Part shown: piece by piece, positions 1-7,701 of the stretch
How the letters are laid out: each line of letters begins with the position of its first letter
Numbering within the stretch: the stretch's first letter is position 1
Assembly (NCBI RefSeq): GCF_001434395.1
Contig: NZ_AZFS01000064.1
Coordinates: 157,623-221,622 of the forward strand
Source of the DNA: Levilactobacillus hammesii DSM 16381
GTDB taxonomy: Bacteria > Bacillota > Bacilli > Lactobacillales > Lactobacillaceae
Reading direction: 5' to 3'
Length of the DNA stretch: 64,000 bases
The notes under the pieces: model-generated
Told to the model about the DNA's origin: nothing
Database searches by the model: none
What the model saw: the letters and a program-made list of their open reading frames with translations, nothing else
Made by a program: the position numbers and the translations under genes

Positions 1-771
1 CGGGTCGCTACAACTATTGCGGAGCTCAAGAAGCGCGTTGCCGATCGACCGGCTCCCCAGCGCGAGCAGACACAAGCAGCGCTGCAGGCCGCTTCAGCAC
101 AGGTGAATACTTTGCAAGATCAACGACATACACAACAAGATCAGTGGCAGCATAATGCCGAGGTTGTGGCCAATTTGCAACGACAAATTGAGCAGCAAGC
201 GGTTGCCGTTAAGCAAACGCAGGAGCTGACGGAGCTGGTCGGCGTGGTTAACGGGGATGGTCCGAATAGCAAATTAGGCTTGGAACGGTATGTTCTGCAG
301 ACCTATCTGCGGCAAATCTTGACCGTCGGCAATCACCGGTTGCAGCAATTGACTAACGGCCGCTACCAGTTCTTGGTCGATGAACAGCCGGCCACTTATA
401 AGAAAAATTCCGGATTGGAAATTAACGTCTATGATGACCACGTGGGTGAGCAACGTAGCGTGCACACCTTATCTGGAGGCGAGAGCTTCATTGCCGCGTT
501 GGCGTTGGCATTAGCGTTGGGAGAGGTCATTCAGCAGACGACGGGGAGTGTTGACGTCGATGCACTATTCATCGATGAAGGATTTGGATCGCTTGATGAG
601 GATGCCTTGATGACGGCGCTCGAATCATTGGAAACCGTCGAAGGCAAGCATCGGATGATTGGAATTATCAGCCACGTGAGTGAATTACGCGCACAAGTGC
701 CGAACCAGCTGCAGGTGGTTAGCAATGGAAATGGTGAAAGTAAGATTACCTATCAAATCGATGAAAGCTAG
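1..771 (+). CDS. sbcC: Exonuclease subunit SbcC, C-terminal part (5' truncated by window)
   Basis: The reading frame is open from base 1, so this is the end of a much longer gene (SbcC is usually about 1,000 aa). SbcC is the SMC-like ATPase of the SbcCD nuclease, which processes hairpins and double-strand break ends. The visible part holds the end of the coiled coil (Gln-rich, residues about 1-90) and then the C-terminal ATPase half: the signature motif LSGGESF (near base 470) and a Walker B segment, ALFIDEGFGSLDED (near base 562-602). sbcD would be expected upstream. A GTG at 103 is internal and not the start. Confidence 0.93.
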   Translation, partial: RVATTIAELKKRVADRPAPQREQTQAALQAASAQVNTLQDQRHTQQDQWQHNAEVVANLQRQIEQQAVAVKQTQELTELVGVVNGDGPNSKLGLERYVLQTYLRQILTVGNHRLQQLTNGRYQFLVDEQPATYKKNSGLEINVYDDHVGEQRSVHTLSGGESFIAALALALALGEVIQQTTGSVDVDALFIDEGFGSLDEDALMTALESLETVEGKHRMIGIISHVSELRAQVPNQLQVVSNGNGESKITYQIDES

Positions 772-862
772 CGAAATGTTTCACTTGGATGCGTTTGGGA
801 CTTGTTTGTCGTCAGACTGATGATTTTTGCTAAGCAGCAAGTTGGTGAAATGGGCTGTGGGC

Positions 863-925
863 GGCGCCTTTTCGGCTGCTGACCGATAAATAGCGGTTAA
901 CAGCCGGCCCTTTTTGAAAGGCGCC
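863..925. other. Long interrupted hairpin, candidate structured RNA
   Basis: The 477-base gap between sbcC and the next gene contains three nested complementary pairs: 863-871 with 917-925 (GGCGCCTTT/AAAGGCGCC, 9 bp), 873-878 with 901-906 (CGGCTG/CAGCCG) and 882-885 with 894-897. It is not followed by a T-run, so it does not look like a simple terminator. The rest of the gap shows nothing I can support except a promoter-like site near its end. Confidence 0.35.
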
Positions 926-1141
926 AGTGTGTTCGACAGAAATCACCCGTCCTTAAGAAAAAAGCAGGGGGCAACAATGCCTGTGATTCACAAAGGCTAA
1001 AACGAGTCCCGCAAAACTTTGGATTGCATTAAATGACCATTTTTGATAGTGATTTTCTCACAGCTATCTAATTGTGGTGGGTGACCGTTTCACCCGATTA
1101 CGGTTCTGGGGTTAAACCTTAAAACGCCGGTATCATGCATT

Positions 1142-1173
1142 TTGATAGGTATTTTTAAAAACGGTTATATAAT
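1142..1173 (+). promoter_or_regulatory. Putative promoter of the acylase gene
   Basis: TTGATA at 1142-1147 and TATATA at 1166-1171 are separated by 18 bases, about 75 bases before the ATG at 1249. The match is inferred by eye only. Confidence 0.4.
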
Positions 1174-1248
1174 CAACGATTATGCGTGCACAACATCTCA
1201 TTTGGGTTTAGAATAATAAATAACTAAATTGGAAACGGGATGATTTTG

Positions 1249-2232
1249 ATGTGTACTAGTTTGACCTATGAAAATAGCCAAGGTGATCATTTCTTAGCTC
1301 GAACCATGGATTATGGCTTTGAGTTGGGTGGTCAGCCAATCTTCATGCCACGGCAACAAAAGATTCAGGGGGACGCCGGCGAATTTACCACCAAGTATGG
1401 TTTCATTGGGGCTGGCCGCAATCTGAGTCATTATATGTTTGTGGACGGGGTTAATGAATTTGGTCTGGGTGCAGCGGCCCTATACTTTTCTGACTACGCG
1501 AAGTATGCACAGTCGGCACCTGCTGATAAGCTGGGCATTGCGCCGCATGACCTGACGGCTTGGGTTTTGGGAAATGCCAAGAGTGTTGCTGACCTGCGCG
1601 AGTTGATCACGCAGGTTCAGATCGTGGATAAGCCAGTTGGGTTGCTGGGAATTACGGTGCCTTTGCACTTTATCTTCAGTGATCCAACTGGTGATACTGC
1701 CGTTCTGGAAGCTACCGATCAGGATCTACACTTGATCGCTGATCCGGTCGGTGTCATGGCAAATTCGCCGCAGCTAAGCTGGCATTTGCAGAACTTGAGT
1801 ACTTATGGGACTTTGGTGGCTGATACGCGCCCGTTGCACGATTACCAAGGCTTTGAGCTGAAGACGGTTGGTCCCGGAACTGGGGCGTTCGGAATGCCGG
1901 GCGATTACACATCACCGTCACGGTTTATTCGAACGGTCTTTAATAAACATTACAGTCGGGCTACGGCTGATACGCCATCCACGCTGAATCTGTTACAACA
2001 TTTGCTAGACGGCGTGACGATTCCCAAGGGCGTTAAGCTCAAGCCAGATGGAAGCAGTGACTACACCCAGTATCGTGGTTACATGGGACTTAATGAGCGC
2101 GCCTACTACATGGAGCCTTACGATAATTTAGAACTGCAACGGGTTGCCATTACTGATAAAATGTTAGAGGAGTGGGACACACCGGTGGAGTATCCGCTGG
2201 CCCATCAGCCCCACATTAAAACTCTAAACTAA
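1249..2232 (+). CDS. Choloylglycine hydrolase family protein, penicillin V acylase-like
   Basis: This 327-aa Ntn hydrolase cleaves an amide bond, as in bile salt hydrolases and penicillin V acylases. The start is placed at 1249 and not the upstream in-frame ATG at 1240, because the family needs Cys2 as the N-terminal nucleophile after Met removal; GGGA lies about 10 bases upstream. Arg18 and Asp21 of the active site are present (LARTMDYG), as are the later conserved Asn (VMANSP) and Arg (SRFIRT). At the position where bile salt hydrolases carry Asn (LNFP), this protein has Tyr79 (ALYF), as penicillin V acylases do. Its natural substrate is therefore uncertain and it should not be called a bile salt hydrolase from sequence alone. 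No signal peptide is seen. An ElaA-type gene follows 12 bases downstream. Confidence 0.85.
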   Translation: MCTSLTYENSQGDHFLARTMDYGFELGGQPIFMPRQQKIQGDAGEFTTKYGFIGAGRNLSHYMFVDGVNEFGLGAAALYFSDYAKYAQSAPADKLGIAPHDLTAWVLGNAKSVADLRELITQVQIVDKPVGLLGITVPLHFIFSDPTGDTAVLEATDQDLHLIADPVGVMANSPQLSWHLQNLSTYGTLVADTRPLHDYQGFELKTVGPGTGAFGMPGDYTSPSRFIRTVFNKHYSRATADTPSTLNLLQHLLDGVTIPKGVKLKPDGSSDYTQYRGYMGLNERAYYMEPYDNLELQRVAITDKMLEEWDTPVEYPLAHQPHIKTLN

Positions 2233-2244
2233 GCGGGTGAGTGA

Positions 2245-2691
2245 ATGCCAGATTTTCAACAGAAGTGTTTTGCGCAGTTGACCACGACGGAGCTATTTGA
2301 AATTTATCGTGTGCGGGTGGCAGTATTTGTGGTAGAGCAGACGTGTGCTTATCAGGAGGTCGATGGCCTTGATGTTCAGGCCCAACACCTGTTTACACAG
2401 GATACGGCTGGCCACGTGACGGCGTATGCTCGGTTAATAGACGAGGGCAGTCAGGTCCGCATTGGCCGGGTGTTAGTCGCACCGGCCAATCGGGGCAACG
2501 GTTCCGGTCGGCAATTGGTGGATACGGCGCTTGCAGCTGCTCGGCGAACGTATCCGGCAGCCACATCTATTGTGATTCAAGCGCAAGCTTATTTACAGAA
2601 ATTCTACGCCTCGTTTGGGTTTCAGCCAACGAGCGACGTGTATTTAGACACGGGCATTCCACACCTTGATATGGTGTTACCTTTGAGTTAA
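2245..2691 (+). CDS. GNAT family N-acetyltransferase, ElaA type
   Basis: A 148-aa acyl-CoA-dependent acetyltransferase. The N-terminal segment RVAVFVVEQ..Y.EVDGLD is the typical ElaA opening, and the acetyl-CoA loop is RVLVAPANRGNGSGRQLV (about residues 73-90), followed by the FYASFGF segment common near GNAT C-termini. The substrate of ElaA proteins is not established. It lies 12 bases after the acylase gene, so the two are likely co-transcribed, ending at the hairpin terminator at 2698. Confidence 0.85.
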   Translation: MPDFQQKCFAQLTTTELFEIYRVRVAVFVVEQTCAYQEVDGLDVQAQHLFTQDTAGHVTAYARLIDEGSQVRIGRVLVAPANRGNGSGRQLVDTALAAARRTYPAATSIVIQAQAYLQKFYASFGFQPTSDVYLDTGIPHLDMVLPLS

Positions 2692-2697
2692 ATATCA

Positions 2698-2735
2698 AAA
2701 AACAACCGTCATCCAATAGGGTGACGGTTGTTTTA
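2698..2735. terminator. Bidirectional terminator
   Basis: AAAACAACCGTCA pairs with TGACGGTTGTTTT, with A- and T-runs on either side. It sits between convergent genes (acetyltransferase + and beta-glucosidase -) and can serve both. Confidence 0.85.
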
Positions 2736-2738
2736 CAC

Positions 2739-4988
2739 TTATTTTATATTAGCAGCGCGAATGAAGTTTTCAATGAGGTTTGCGGGCACACCCTGCGCAA
2801 TCAAAGCACGTAGTGGCATGTTCAAAAACATTTGATCTTGTAAGACGGTCGGCTCACCGTTTTCATCGGTTGCGCTGAGCAGGCTAGTGTCTCCTTGTCC
2901 AGCCGGCGTTATGACGATCTTCTTGAAGAGGTCCAAGAGTTTGGGGTTCCAAGCGATCGTTGTCAAATAAGTCTCGTCGGTGATCGGGGCTGGCGAGTTC
3001 TTGAAGTCCATCGTCAGTTTACTCTGAAGCCGAATGTCACGAGAGGATTGTCCAATCATGATTTCGTAGTCGCCAGAATCGGCTTGCCACCGGTGTTTGC
3101 CCTGACGCCACCAACTGAAGTCTTGACGGTCAAGCTTCAGGGTAACGGTTTGCGTTTCCCCGGGGTCAACCGCAACTTTGGTGAAGTCACGTAATTCCTT
3201 GGTGGGCATTGGGGCGTGAGAGGCGTGGTTGGCAACGTAAAGTTGGGGAACGGCCTGTCCGGCACGATCGCCGGTGTTGGTCACGTCAAAGGTAACCGTT
3301 GCCCCGTGCTCGTTTTGCGTAACAGCTAGGTTAGTGAATTCAAATTCGGTGTAGCTGAGACCATGGCCAAACGGATACAGAACGTGCATTTCATGGGTAT
3401 CGTAGTAACGGTAGCCCATGAAGATGCCTTCCGAGTAGAGCTCATGCCGTGGATCTTGTGCAAACGTGGGTGCCATTGGCGTATCGGTCAAGCGAACGGG
3501 GAACGTTTCCGTCAAATGACCTGAAGGGTTAACGGCGCCAGTTAAGATATCCCAAGTGGCTTCACCAACGGCTTCACCAGCGAGGTAAGTTTCAACAACG
3601 GCGGCCACGGTGTGAATCCAAGGCATTTCAACGGCTGAGCCATTTTGCAGAACAACCGTGGTATGGTCGTTGAGTTTGGCCAAGCTCCCGATGAGATCCG
3701 TTTGGTTTTCGGGTAACATCAAGGAGTGCTTGTCAAAGCCTTCTGATTCGGCTGCGGCAGGATAGCCAGCAAAAATAATGACGTGATCCGCATTCGCTGC
3801 GGCAGTCATCGCGGCATTGGCCAGTTGATCGTCAGTCTCACTTTCATCTAACTGATAACCAGGGTAGTAGTCGGCTTTCAGGCCGGTAGCTTGTAAGGCC
3901 TCCAGCGGTGTGACCACCTTAGTGGGGTTCACGTGTGAGCTGCCAGCGCCTTGATAGCGGGGATGTTCAGCCAACTCGCCAACGACCACAATCTTTCCGG
4001 TTTTACCGGGGGTCAAAGGTAATTCGTTTTGGTGATTCTTCAACAAGATGATACTGTCATCGGCCATCTTACGCGCAAAGTCGTGATGGGCCTGATGATC
4101 ATACGTCGTTGCGGTAGGTGCCGGTTTCCACTTGTCCACCACGTGCAGCAGGTGGCGAACCGCCTTGTTCAACGTCCCAATATCCAGTTCGCCGGTTTGA
4201 ACGGCGCGAATAATTTCATCAACGGAGGCTTGTCCCTTTCCTGGCATTTCTAGATCGAGACTCGCGGTCAACGCAGCTGCGTGGTCCGCCACCGCGCCCC
4301 AGTCGGACATGATGGCCCCGTGGAAGCCCCACTCGTCACGCAGAATGTCACGCAGCAGGTGGCGGTTTTGCGAATTGAGCACGCCGTTTGTACGGTTGTA
4401 CGAGGTCATAATGGTAGCGGGATAAGCTGCCTTGACAATTATTTCAAACGTCCGTAAGTAGAGTTCACGTAGGGTTCGGGCCGACATATCACTTGAAGCG
4501 GTGAAACGCTGGTTTTCCCGATTATTGGCGACAAAATGCTTCACCGACACCCCAACGTGTTGGGATTGGACACCTTCAACGTAGGCGCTACCAAGCTTAC
4601 CGGCGACCAGGGGATCTTCTGAAAGATACTCAAAGTTGCGACCGCCCAGGGGTGAGCGTTTCAAGTTCACACCGGGTCCCAGCAACAGACTCACTTGTTC
4701 TGCGCGGGCCTCTTCACCCAAGTGTTCTCCCAATTGGCGCATGAGAGATTGGTTCCAAGAGCTCGCACTTAAAGCAGCGGCGGGGTAGGTGATGGCTTTC
4801 ACAGAATTTGTAATATCGCCGGCTGAGGCGTCGGGGTCCTGCTTCCGTAACCCCGAGGGGCCGTCCGTCATCATCAGAGCCGGGATGTCCAAGCGGTCCA
4901 CAGCGGCCGTGTACCAAAAGTTTTTGCCGGAGACCATGGCGGCCTTCTCCGGTAACGTCAATGCAGCAAGCGTTCGTTCGATGTCCAT
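2739..4988 (-). CDS. Glycoside hydrolase family 3 beta-glucosidase
   Basis: A 749-aa cytoplasmic enzyme with no signal peptide, expected to release terminal beta-linked glucose or a related sugar. The N-terminal (beta/alpha)8 domain has TDGPSG, the KHFVANNRE segment and the catalytic nucleophile Asp229 in GAIMSDWGAV. The middle alpha/beta sandwich domain includes the NG-rich VVLQNGSAVEMPW segment. A fibronectin type III-like domain lies at about residues 560-640 (GQAVPQLYVA...PTKELRDFTKV), then a roughly 90-residue C-terminal extension. Length and domain order fit the family. It stands alone, divergent from the leader-controlled oppA-like gene. Exact sugar specificity cannot be read from the sequence. 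Confidence 0.93.
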   Translation of the reverse strand: MDIERTLAALTLPEKAAMVSGKNFWYTAAVDRLDIPALMMTDGPSGLRKQDPDASAGDITNSVKAITYPAAALSASSWNQSLMRQLGEHLGEEARAEQVSLLLGPGVNLKRSPLGGRNFEYLSEDPLVAGKLGSAYVEGVQSQHVGVSVKHFVANNRENQRFTASSDMSARTLRELYLRTFEIIVKAAYPATIMTSYNRTNGVLNSQNRHLLRDILRDEWGFHGAIMSDWGAVADHAAALTASLDLEMPGKGQASVDEIIRAVQTGELDIGTLNKAVRHLLHVVDKWKPAPTATTYDHQAHHDFARKMADDSIILLKNHQNELPLTPGKTGKIVVVGELAEHPRYQGAGSSHVNPTKVVTPLEALQATGLKADYYPGYQLDESETDDQLANAAMTAAANADHVIIFAGYPAAAESEGFDKHSLMLPENQTDLIGSLAKLNDHTTVVLQNGSAVEMPWIHTVAAVVETYLAGEAVGEATWDILTGAVNPSGHLTETFPVRLTDTPMAPTFAQDPRHELYSEGIFMGYRYYDTHEMHVLYPFGHGLSYTEFEFTNLAVTQNEHGATVTFDVTNTGDRAGQAVPQLYVANHASHAPMPTKELRDFTKVAVDPGETQTVTLKLDRQDFSWWRQGKHRWQADSGDYEIMIGQSSRDIRLQSKLTMDFKNSPAPITDETYLTTIAWNPKLLDLFKKIVITPAGQGDTSLLSATDENGEPTVLQDQMFLNMPLRALIAQGVPANLIENFIRAANIK

Positions 4989-5071
4989 ACGTTCAAATCC
5001 TTTCTACTTGTTCAACTTGTCTCCAGTATACAGTTTTCCCTTTCGAGATGTTAGTAACCGGTTTTTTTCTT

Positions 5072-5100
5072 TTGACAAATCAGATAAAAGAGTCTATCTT
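5072..5100 (+). promoter_or_regulatory. Promoter of the oppA-like leader transcript
   Basis: A consensus -35 TTGACA (5072-5077), a 17-base spacer and a -10 TATCTT (5095-5100) predict transcription starting near 5107, about 45 bases before the leader peptide ATG. Confidence 0.7.
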
Positions 5101-5151
5101 TAGTCTTGTGCAATCCAATTCGATTATAAAAAGTAAGGAGGGAAAATCACG

Positions 5152-5256
5152 ATGATGTTCAACGTCAACCAAAAACAAATGATGTTAGCCGCATGTTGCC
5201 AATGTAACGTGCTTGTTTGTGTTGCGTTCAATCGTGATTTTCCGGCTAACCAGTAG
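5152..5256 (+). CDS. Cys-rich leader peptide (34 aa)
   Basis: A short ORF beginning ATG ATG with an excellent Shine-Dalgarno (AAGGAGGG at 5135-5142, about 9 bases upstream). The peptide contains CCQC at residues 15-18 and a further Cys at 23, four Cys in nine residues in a genome region where Cys is otherwise rare. It ends at TAG (5254-5256), about 40 bases before a strong terminator. Position, size and clustering of one amino acid are what is expected of an attenuator leader peptide sensing charged tRNA-Cys. It shows no resemblance to a known protein. Confidence 0.6.
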   Translation: MMFNVNQKQMMLAACCQCNVLVCVAFNRDFPANQ

Positions 5257-5297
5257 ACTTACATAGCGACGACAACGGTAGCGACTGTTGTCAGTGT

Positions 5298-5343
5298 AAG
5301 CGGGTTTCCCATCACGATCAACGTGAGGGAAACCCGCTTTTTC
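5298..5343 (+). terminator. Attenuator terminator upstream of the oppA-like gene
   Basis: AAGCGGGTTTCCC (5298-5310) pairs over 13 bp with GGGAAACCCGCTT; an inner TCACG/CGTGA helix extends the stem, and a T-run follows. It lies between the leader peptide and the start of the structural gene, so read-through must be regulated. Confidence 0.85.
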
Positions 5344-5400
5344 TGTACTTAAGGACGAATTTAGGGATTGCACACCACTAAATTTGAGGATAAGGGAGCT

Positions 5401-7050
5401 ATGAATTTTATGAAAAAATGGACGGGTATCGGCTTAGTTGCGGCAGTCATTGCGATGGGATTGGGATTAGCTGCCTGCGGTCAATCAGCTTCGACAACTA
5501 AGCCTTCGCAGGTCTTAAAATTACCGGCGACAGCGCAACTAGACACCATCGATTTAGCCAAGGCGACCGGCTACGGTCAGACCGGGAACGTGTATGAAAG
5601 TTTTTATCGTCTCGGGAAAAACGGTAAGGTCGCACCTGGCCTGGCGGATTCAGCTAAGGTTTCTCAGGACAAGAAGACCTGGACATTCCACATTCGTGAC
5701 AATGCCAAGTGGAGCAATGGGGATAAGATCACGGCCCAGGACTTCGTTTACTCCTGGCGCCGGACGTTAACCCCGGCGACGAAGGCCTCTTATACGACGA
5801 TGTTCTCCGGTATCAAGAATGGGGACAAGATTATTGCCGGCAAAGCCAATCCGGACACCATTGGGATTCACGCCAAGAATCGCCAGACGGTGGTCATTCA
5901 ATTGGACAAGCCCATTGCTTACTTTAAAATTTTGATGGCTTACCCGTTATTTGCCCCGCAAAATGAAAAGGTCGTTAATAAATACGGCAAGAAATATGCC
6001 ACAAAGTCAGAATACATGGTCTACAGTGGTCCCTTTAAGATTTCTAACTGGAGCGGGACCGGTAACACGTGGTCCTTTGTCAAGAATAACCAATACTGGG
6101 ATAAGAAAGTGGTGAAGCTTCACCAGATTAATTATCAAGTCGTGACCAATCCCCAAACAGGTTTGAGTTTATACCAGAACAAGAAGCTTGATTTTGCCCA
6201 GTTATCCACGGAACAGGTTAAGAATTACAAGAATAACAGTGCCTTCAAGGAATACCCGTATTCAATTGTGATTCATTTGAAGTATAACTTTAAGGATGCC
6301 AATCAGGAGAAGCGGCGGATCATGAATAACCGTAACATCCGGCAGGCCATCGCACTTTCCATCGATCGCAGTCAGCTAACTAAGAAGGTGCTGGGGGATG
6401 GGTCCGTCACACCAACGGGATTCGTTGCGAGTGGCTTGGCCAGCGATCCTAAGACGGGCGAAGATTTTGCCAAGCAACAGACGGTTAAGAACGCGACGAC
6501 TTACGATCCAACCCTGGCTAAGCAGAAATGGGCGGCTGGTTTGAAACAATTGGGGATTAAGAAGGTTAACCTGAATATCTTGGCCGGTAACGATGACGTT
6601 GCCGCCAGCACGGTGACCCAGTACCTGAAGAGTACGCTGGAAAAGAATCTCAGTGGTTTCAACCTCAAGATTGAAAATGTCCCAGCTTCCGTTGCCCAGT
6701 CTCGGTCGACCAGCGGTGATTTTGACCTTTACCTGTCTCACTGGGGTGCCGACTTCAATGACCCAATCTCCTTCTTGCAGATTCCGGTCAGTTCTAATGC
6801 ACTGAACTACGGTAAGTGGTCGAACAAGCAGTACGACGCGTTGATTGACAAGGCGCAAGGGGCCGATGCCGGCAACAACGAGGCCCGTTGGCACGACATG
6901 GTTCAGGCGTCCAAGCTGATCAATAAAGAACAGAGCTTTACGCCACTCTATCAGGCCAACTACGCTTACCTGCAGCGGTCAGACGTTCAGGGCGTGATCC
7001 ACAACACAGCGGGCACGCAATGGAGTTACAAGTTTGCTTACATGAAATAA
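5401..7050 (+). CDS. Peptide ABC transporter substrate-binding lipoprotein (OppA family)
   Basis: A 549-aa extracellular solute-binding protein of family 5, lipid-anchored at the outer face of the membrane. The N-terminus has Lys residues, a hydrophobic stretch and a lipobox LAAC, with the lipidated Cys near residue 26. SBP_bac_5 features follow: NAKWSNGDKITAQDFVYSWRR and a C-terminal WSYKFAYMK. Two starts are possible, ATG 5401 (GAGGA 10 bases upstream) or ATG 5410 (GGAG 10 bases upstream); either gives an intact signal peptide. No permease or ATPase genes adjoin, so it must use a transporter encoded elsewhere. The Cys-rich leader suggests a role in cyst(e)ine or Cys-peptide supply; that is inference. 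It is a paralogue of the protein at 16651-18303. Confidence 0.88.
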   Translation: MNFMKKWTGIGLVAAVIAMGLGLAACGQSASTTKPSQVLKLPATAQLDTIDLAKATGYGQTGNVYESFYRLGKNGKVAPGLADSAKVSQDKKTWTFHIRDNAKWSNGDKITAQDFVYSWRRTLTPATKASYTTMFSGIKNGDKIIAGKANPDTIGIHAKNRQTVVIQLDKPIAYFKILMAYPLFAPQNEKVVNKYGKKYATKSEYMVYSGPFKISNWSGTGNTWSFVKNNQYWDKKVVKLHQINYQVVTNPQTGLSLYQNKKLDFAQLSTEQVKNYKNNSAFKEYPYSIVIHLKYNFKDANQEKRRIMNNRNIRQAIALSIDRSQLTKKVLGDGSVTPTGFVASGLASDPKTGEDFAKQQTVKNATTYDPTLAKQKWAAGLKQLGIKKVNLNILAGNDDVAASTVTQYLKSTLEKNLSGFNLKIENVPASVAQSRSTSGDFDLYLSHWGADFNDPISFLQIPVSSNALNYGKWSNKQYDALIDKAQGADAGNNEARWHDMVQASKLINKEQSFTPLYQANYAYLQRSDVQGVIHNTAGTQWSYKFAYMK

Positions 7051-7052
7051 GC

Positions 7053-7182
7053 GATGAGACCTTTGCACGGGATGTTGCGAGGCAACGTTCAAGGTGCGAA
7101 CACCCTTGAACCCGAGTGACCTTAACTGCAGCGATGGTGGGCATCGCTGACGAGGACAAGCGCGGTTGAAGGGTCATCTCAG
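7053..7182 (+). other. Structured 3' region, candidate small RNA
   Basis: Between the oppA-like stop codon and the terminator are several local hairpins: GTTCAAGGTG/CACCCTTGAAC (7088-7112, one bulge), AGCGATG/CATCGCT (7132-7150, perfect 7 bp), and a weak outer pairing of GATGAGACCTT with AAGGGTCATCTC (7053 and 7169). The stretch has no ORF. It may be a 3' UTR-derived small RNA ending at the terminator at 7185. I do not recognise it as a known RNA family. Confidence 0.3.
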
Positions 7183-7184
7183 AT

Positions 7185-7231
7185 AAAATACCGGTACGGC
7201 TAGACCAAACGCTAGCGGTGCCGGTATTTTT
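7185..7231 (+). terminator. Rho-independent terminator
   Basis: AAAATACCGG pairs with CCGGTATTTT, with an inner GCTAG/CTAGC helix, followed by T residues. It closes the oppA-like transcript. Confidence 0.85.
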
Positions 7232-7321
7232 GCGATATACGCTGAAGATAAACTGAAAGTACGTAGACTACCAACTACGTTCCAGCTAATAGGCTTTGGA
7301 AAATTCAAGCTAGATTTTAAT

Positions 7322-7610
7322 TTGCCTGCGGCCTGAAAAGCGGTCCTCCGGTTAAGGGGGTTCTTAACCCTGACATTGATGTGAACAGCAATTGACTGGC
7401 AACATTCATCCTAGTTTATGGACAACATACTGTGGAGCCGTGAGTGAGCTAAATTTGGGCTCAGCCGTGGGATTTTCCAAGTGTTCTACTTGGAAAATGG
7501 CGACTTTGAAACGCGGGCTATCGGTTCAAAGCGAGGACCGAGACCGCACTTTGGCTCGGACCGTCCTGCCCACAGCGTCCCGGCCCAAATTTGGCGAACG
7601 GTAAGGCGGC
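7322..7610 (-). repeat. Dispersed structured repeat, families A + B (internally deleted copy)
   Basis: The family A part is 7437-7610, read on the minus strand. Its helices are GCTAAATTTGGGC/GCCCAAATTTGGC (outer), ATTTTCCAAGT/ACTTGGAAAAT, CTTTGAA/TTCAAAG and CCGAG/CTCGG with the conserved GCGGT loop. Bases 7340-7436 match the segment beside the family A copy at 13463 (CCTCCGGTTAAG..., CTGGCAAC.TTCATCC, TATGGACAAC), and 7322-7350 resumes at the far side of block B (GCGGCCTGA.AAGCGGTCC). The intervening block, including the small ORF, is missing, as if lost by recombination between two CCTCCGG motifs. Confidence 0.75.
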
Positions 7611-7701
7611 GTTGTGCCACTATGCTGTCGCTAGAAGTGCAAGTGACACGTGTCAGTAAAGTTTGGTATCATGGATAGGCAGACGGAAGGGGACGGAAAC
7701 C

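Larger units (their letters stand above)
5107..5374 (+). promoter_or_regulatory. Structured leader with Cys-rich leader peptide and attenuator
   Basis: Several mutually exclusive pairings are visible. GGAAAATCACGAT (5141-5153, covering the edge of the Shine-Dalgarno and start codon of the leader ORF) is perfectly complementary over 13 bases to 5231-5243. The core ATCGTGAT (5231-5238) could instead pair with ATCACGAT in the loop of the terminator (5311-5318). GTTAGCC and GGCTAAC flank the Cys codons. CTTACA (5258-5263) can pair with TGTAAG (5295-5300), overlapping the 5' arm of the terminator. TGTGCAATCC (5107-5116) is complementary to GGATTGCACA (5365-5374) after the terminator. The arrangement resembles translation-coupled transcription attenuation, here with Cys codons; that function is inferred. 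Confidence 0.6.

Noticed and set aside
1240..1251. Upstream ATG as start of the acylase gene
   Set aside because: It would bury the nucleophilic Cys at residue 5; the family requires Cys2, which ATG 1249 gives.
2895..3194. Plus-strand ORFs opposite the beta-glucosidase
   Set aside because: They are shadows of a well-supported GH3 gene with no start signals.
7392..7678. Short plus-strand ORFs in the 7.4-7.7 kb region
   Set aside because: They lie in the structured repeat, have no ribosome-binding sites and reflect the palindromic sequence.
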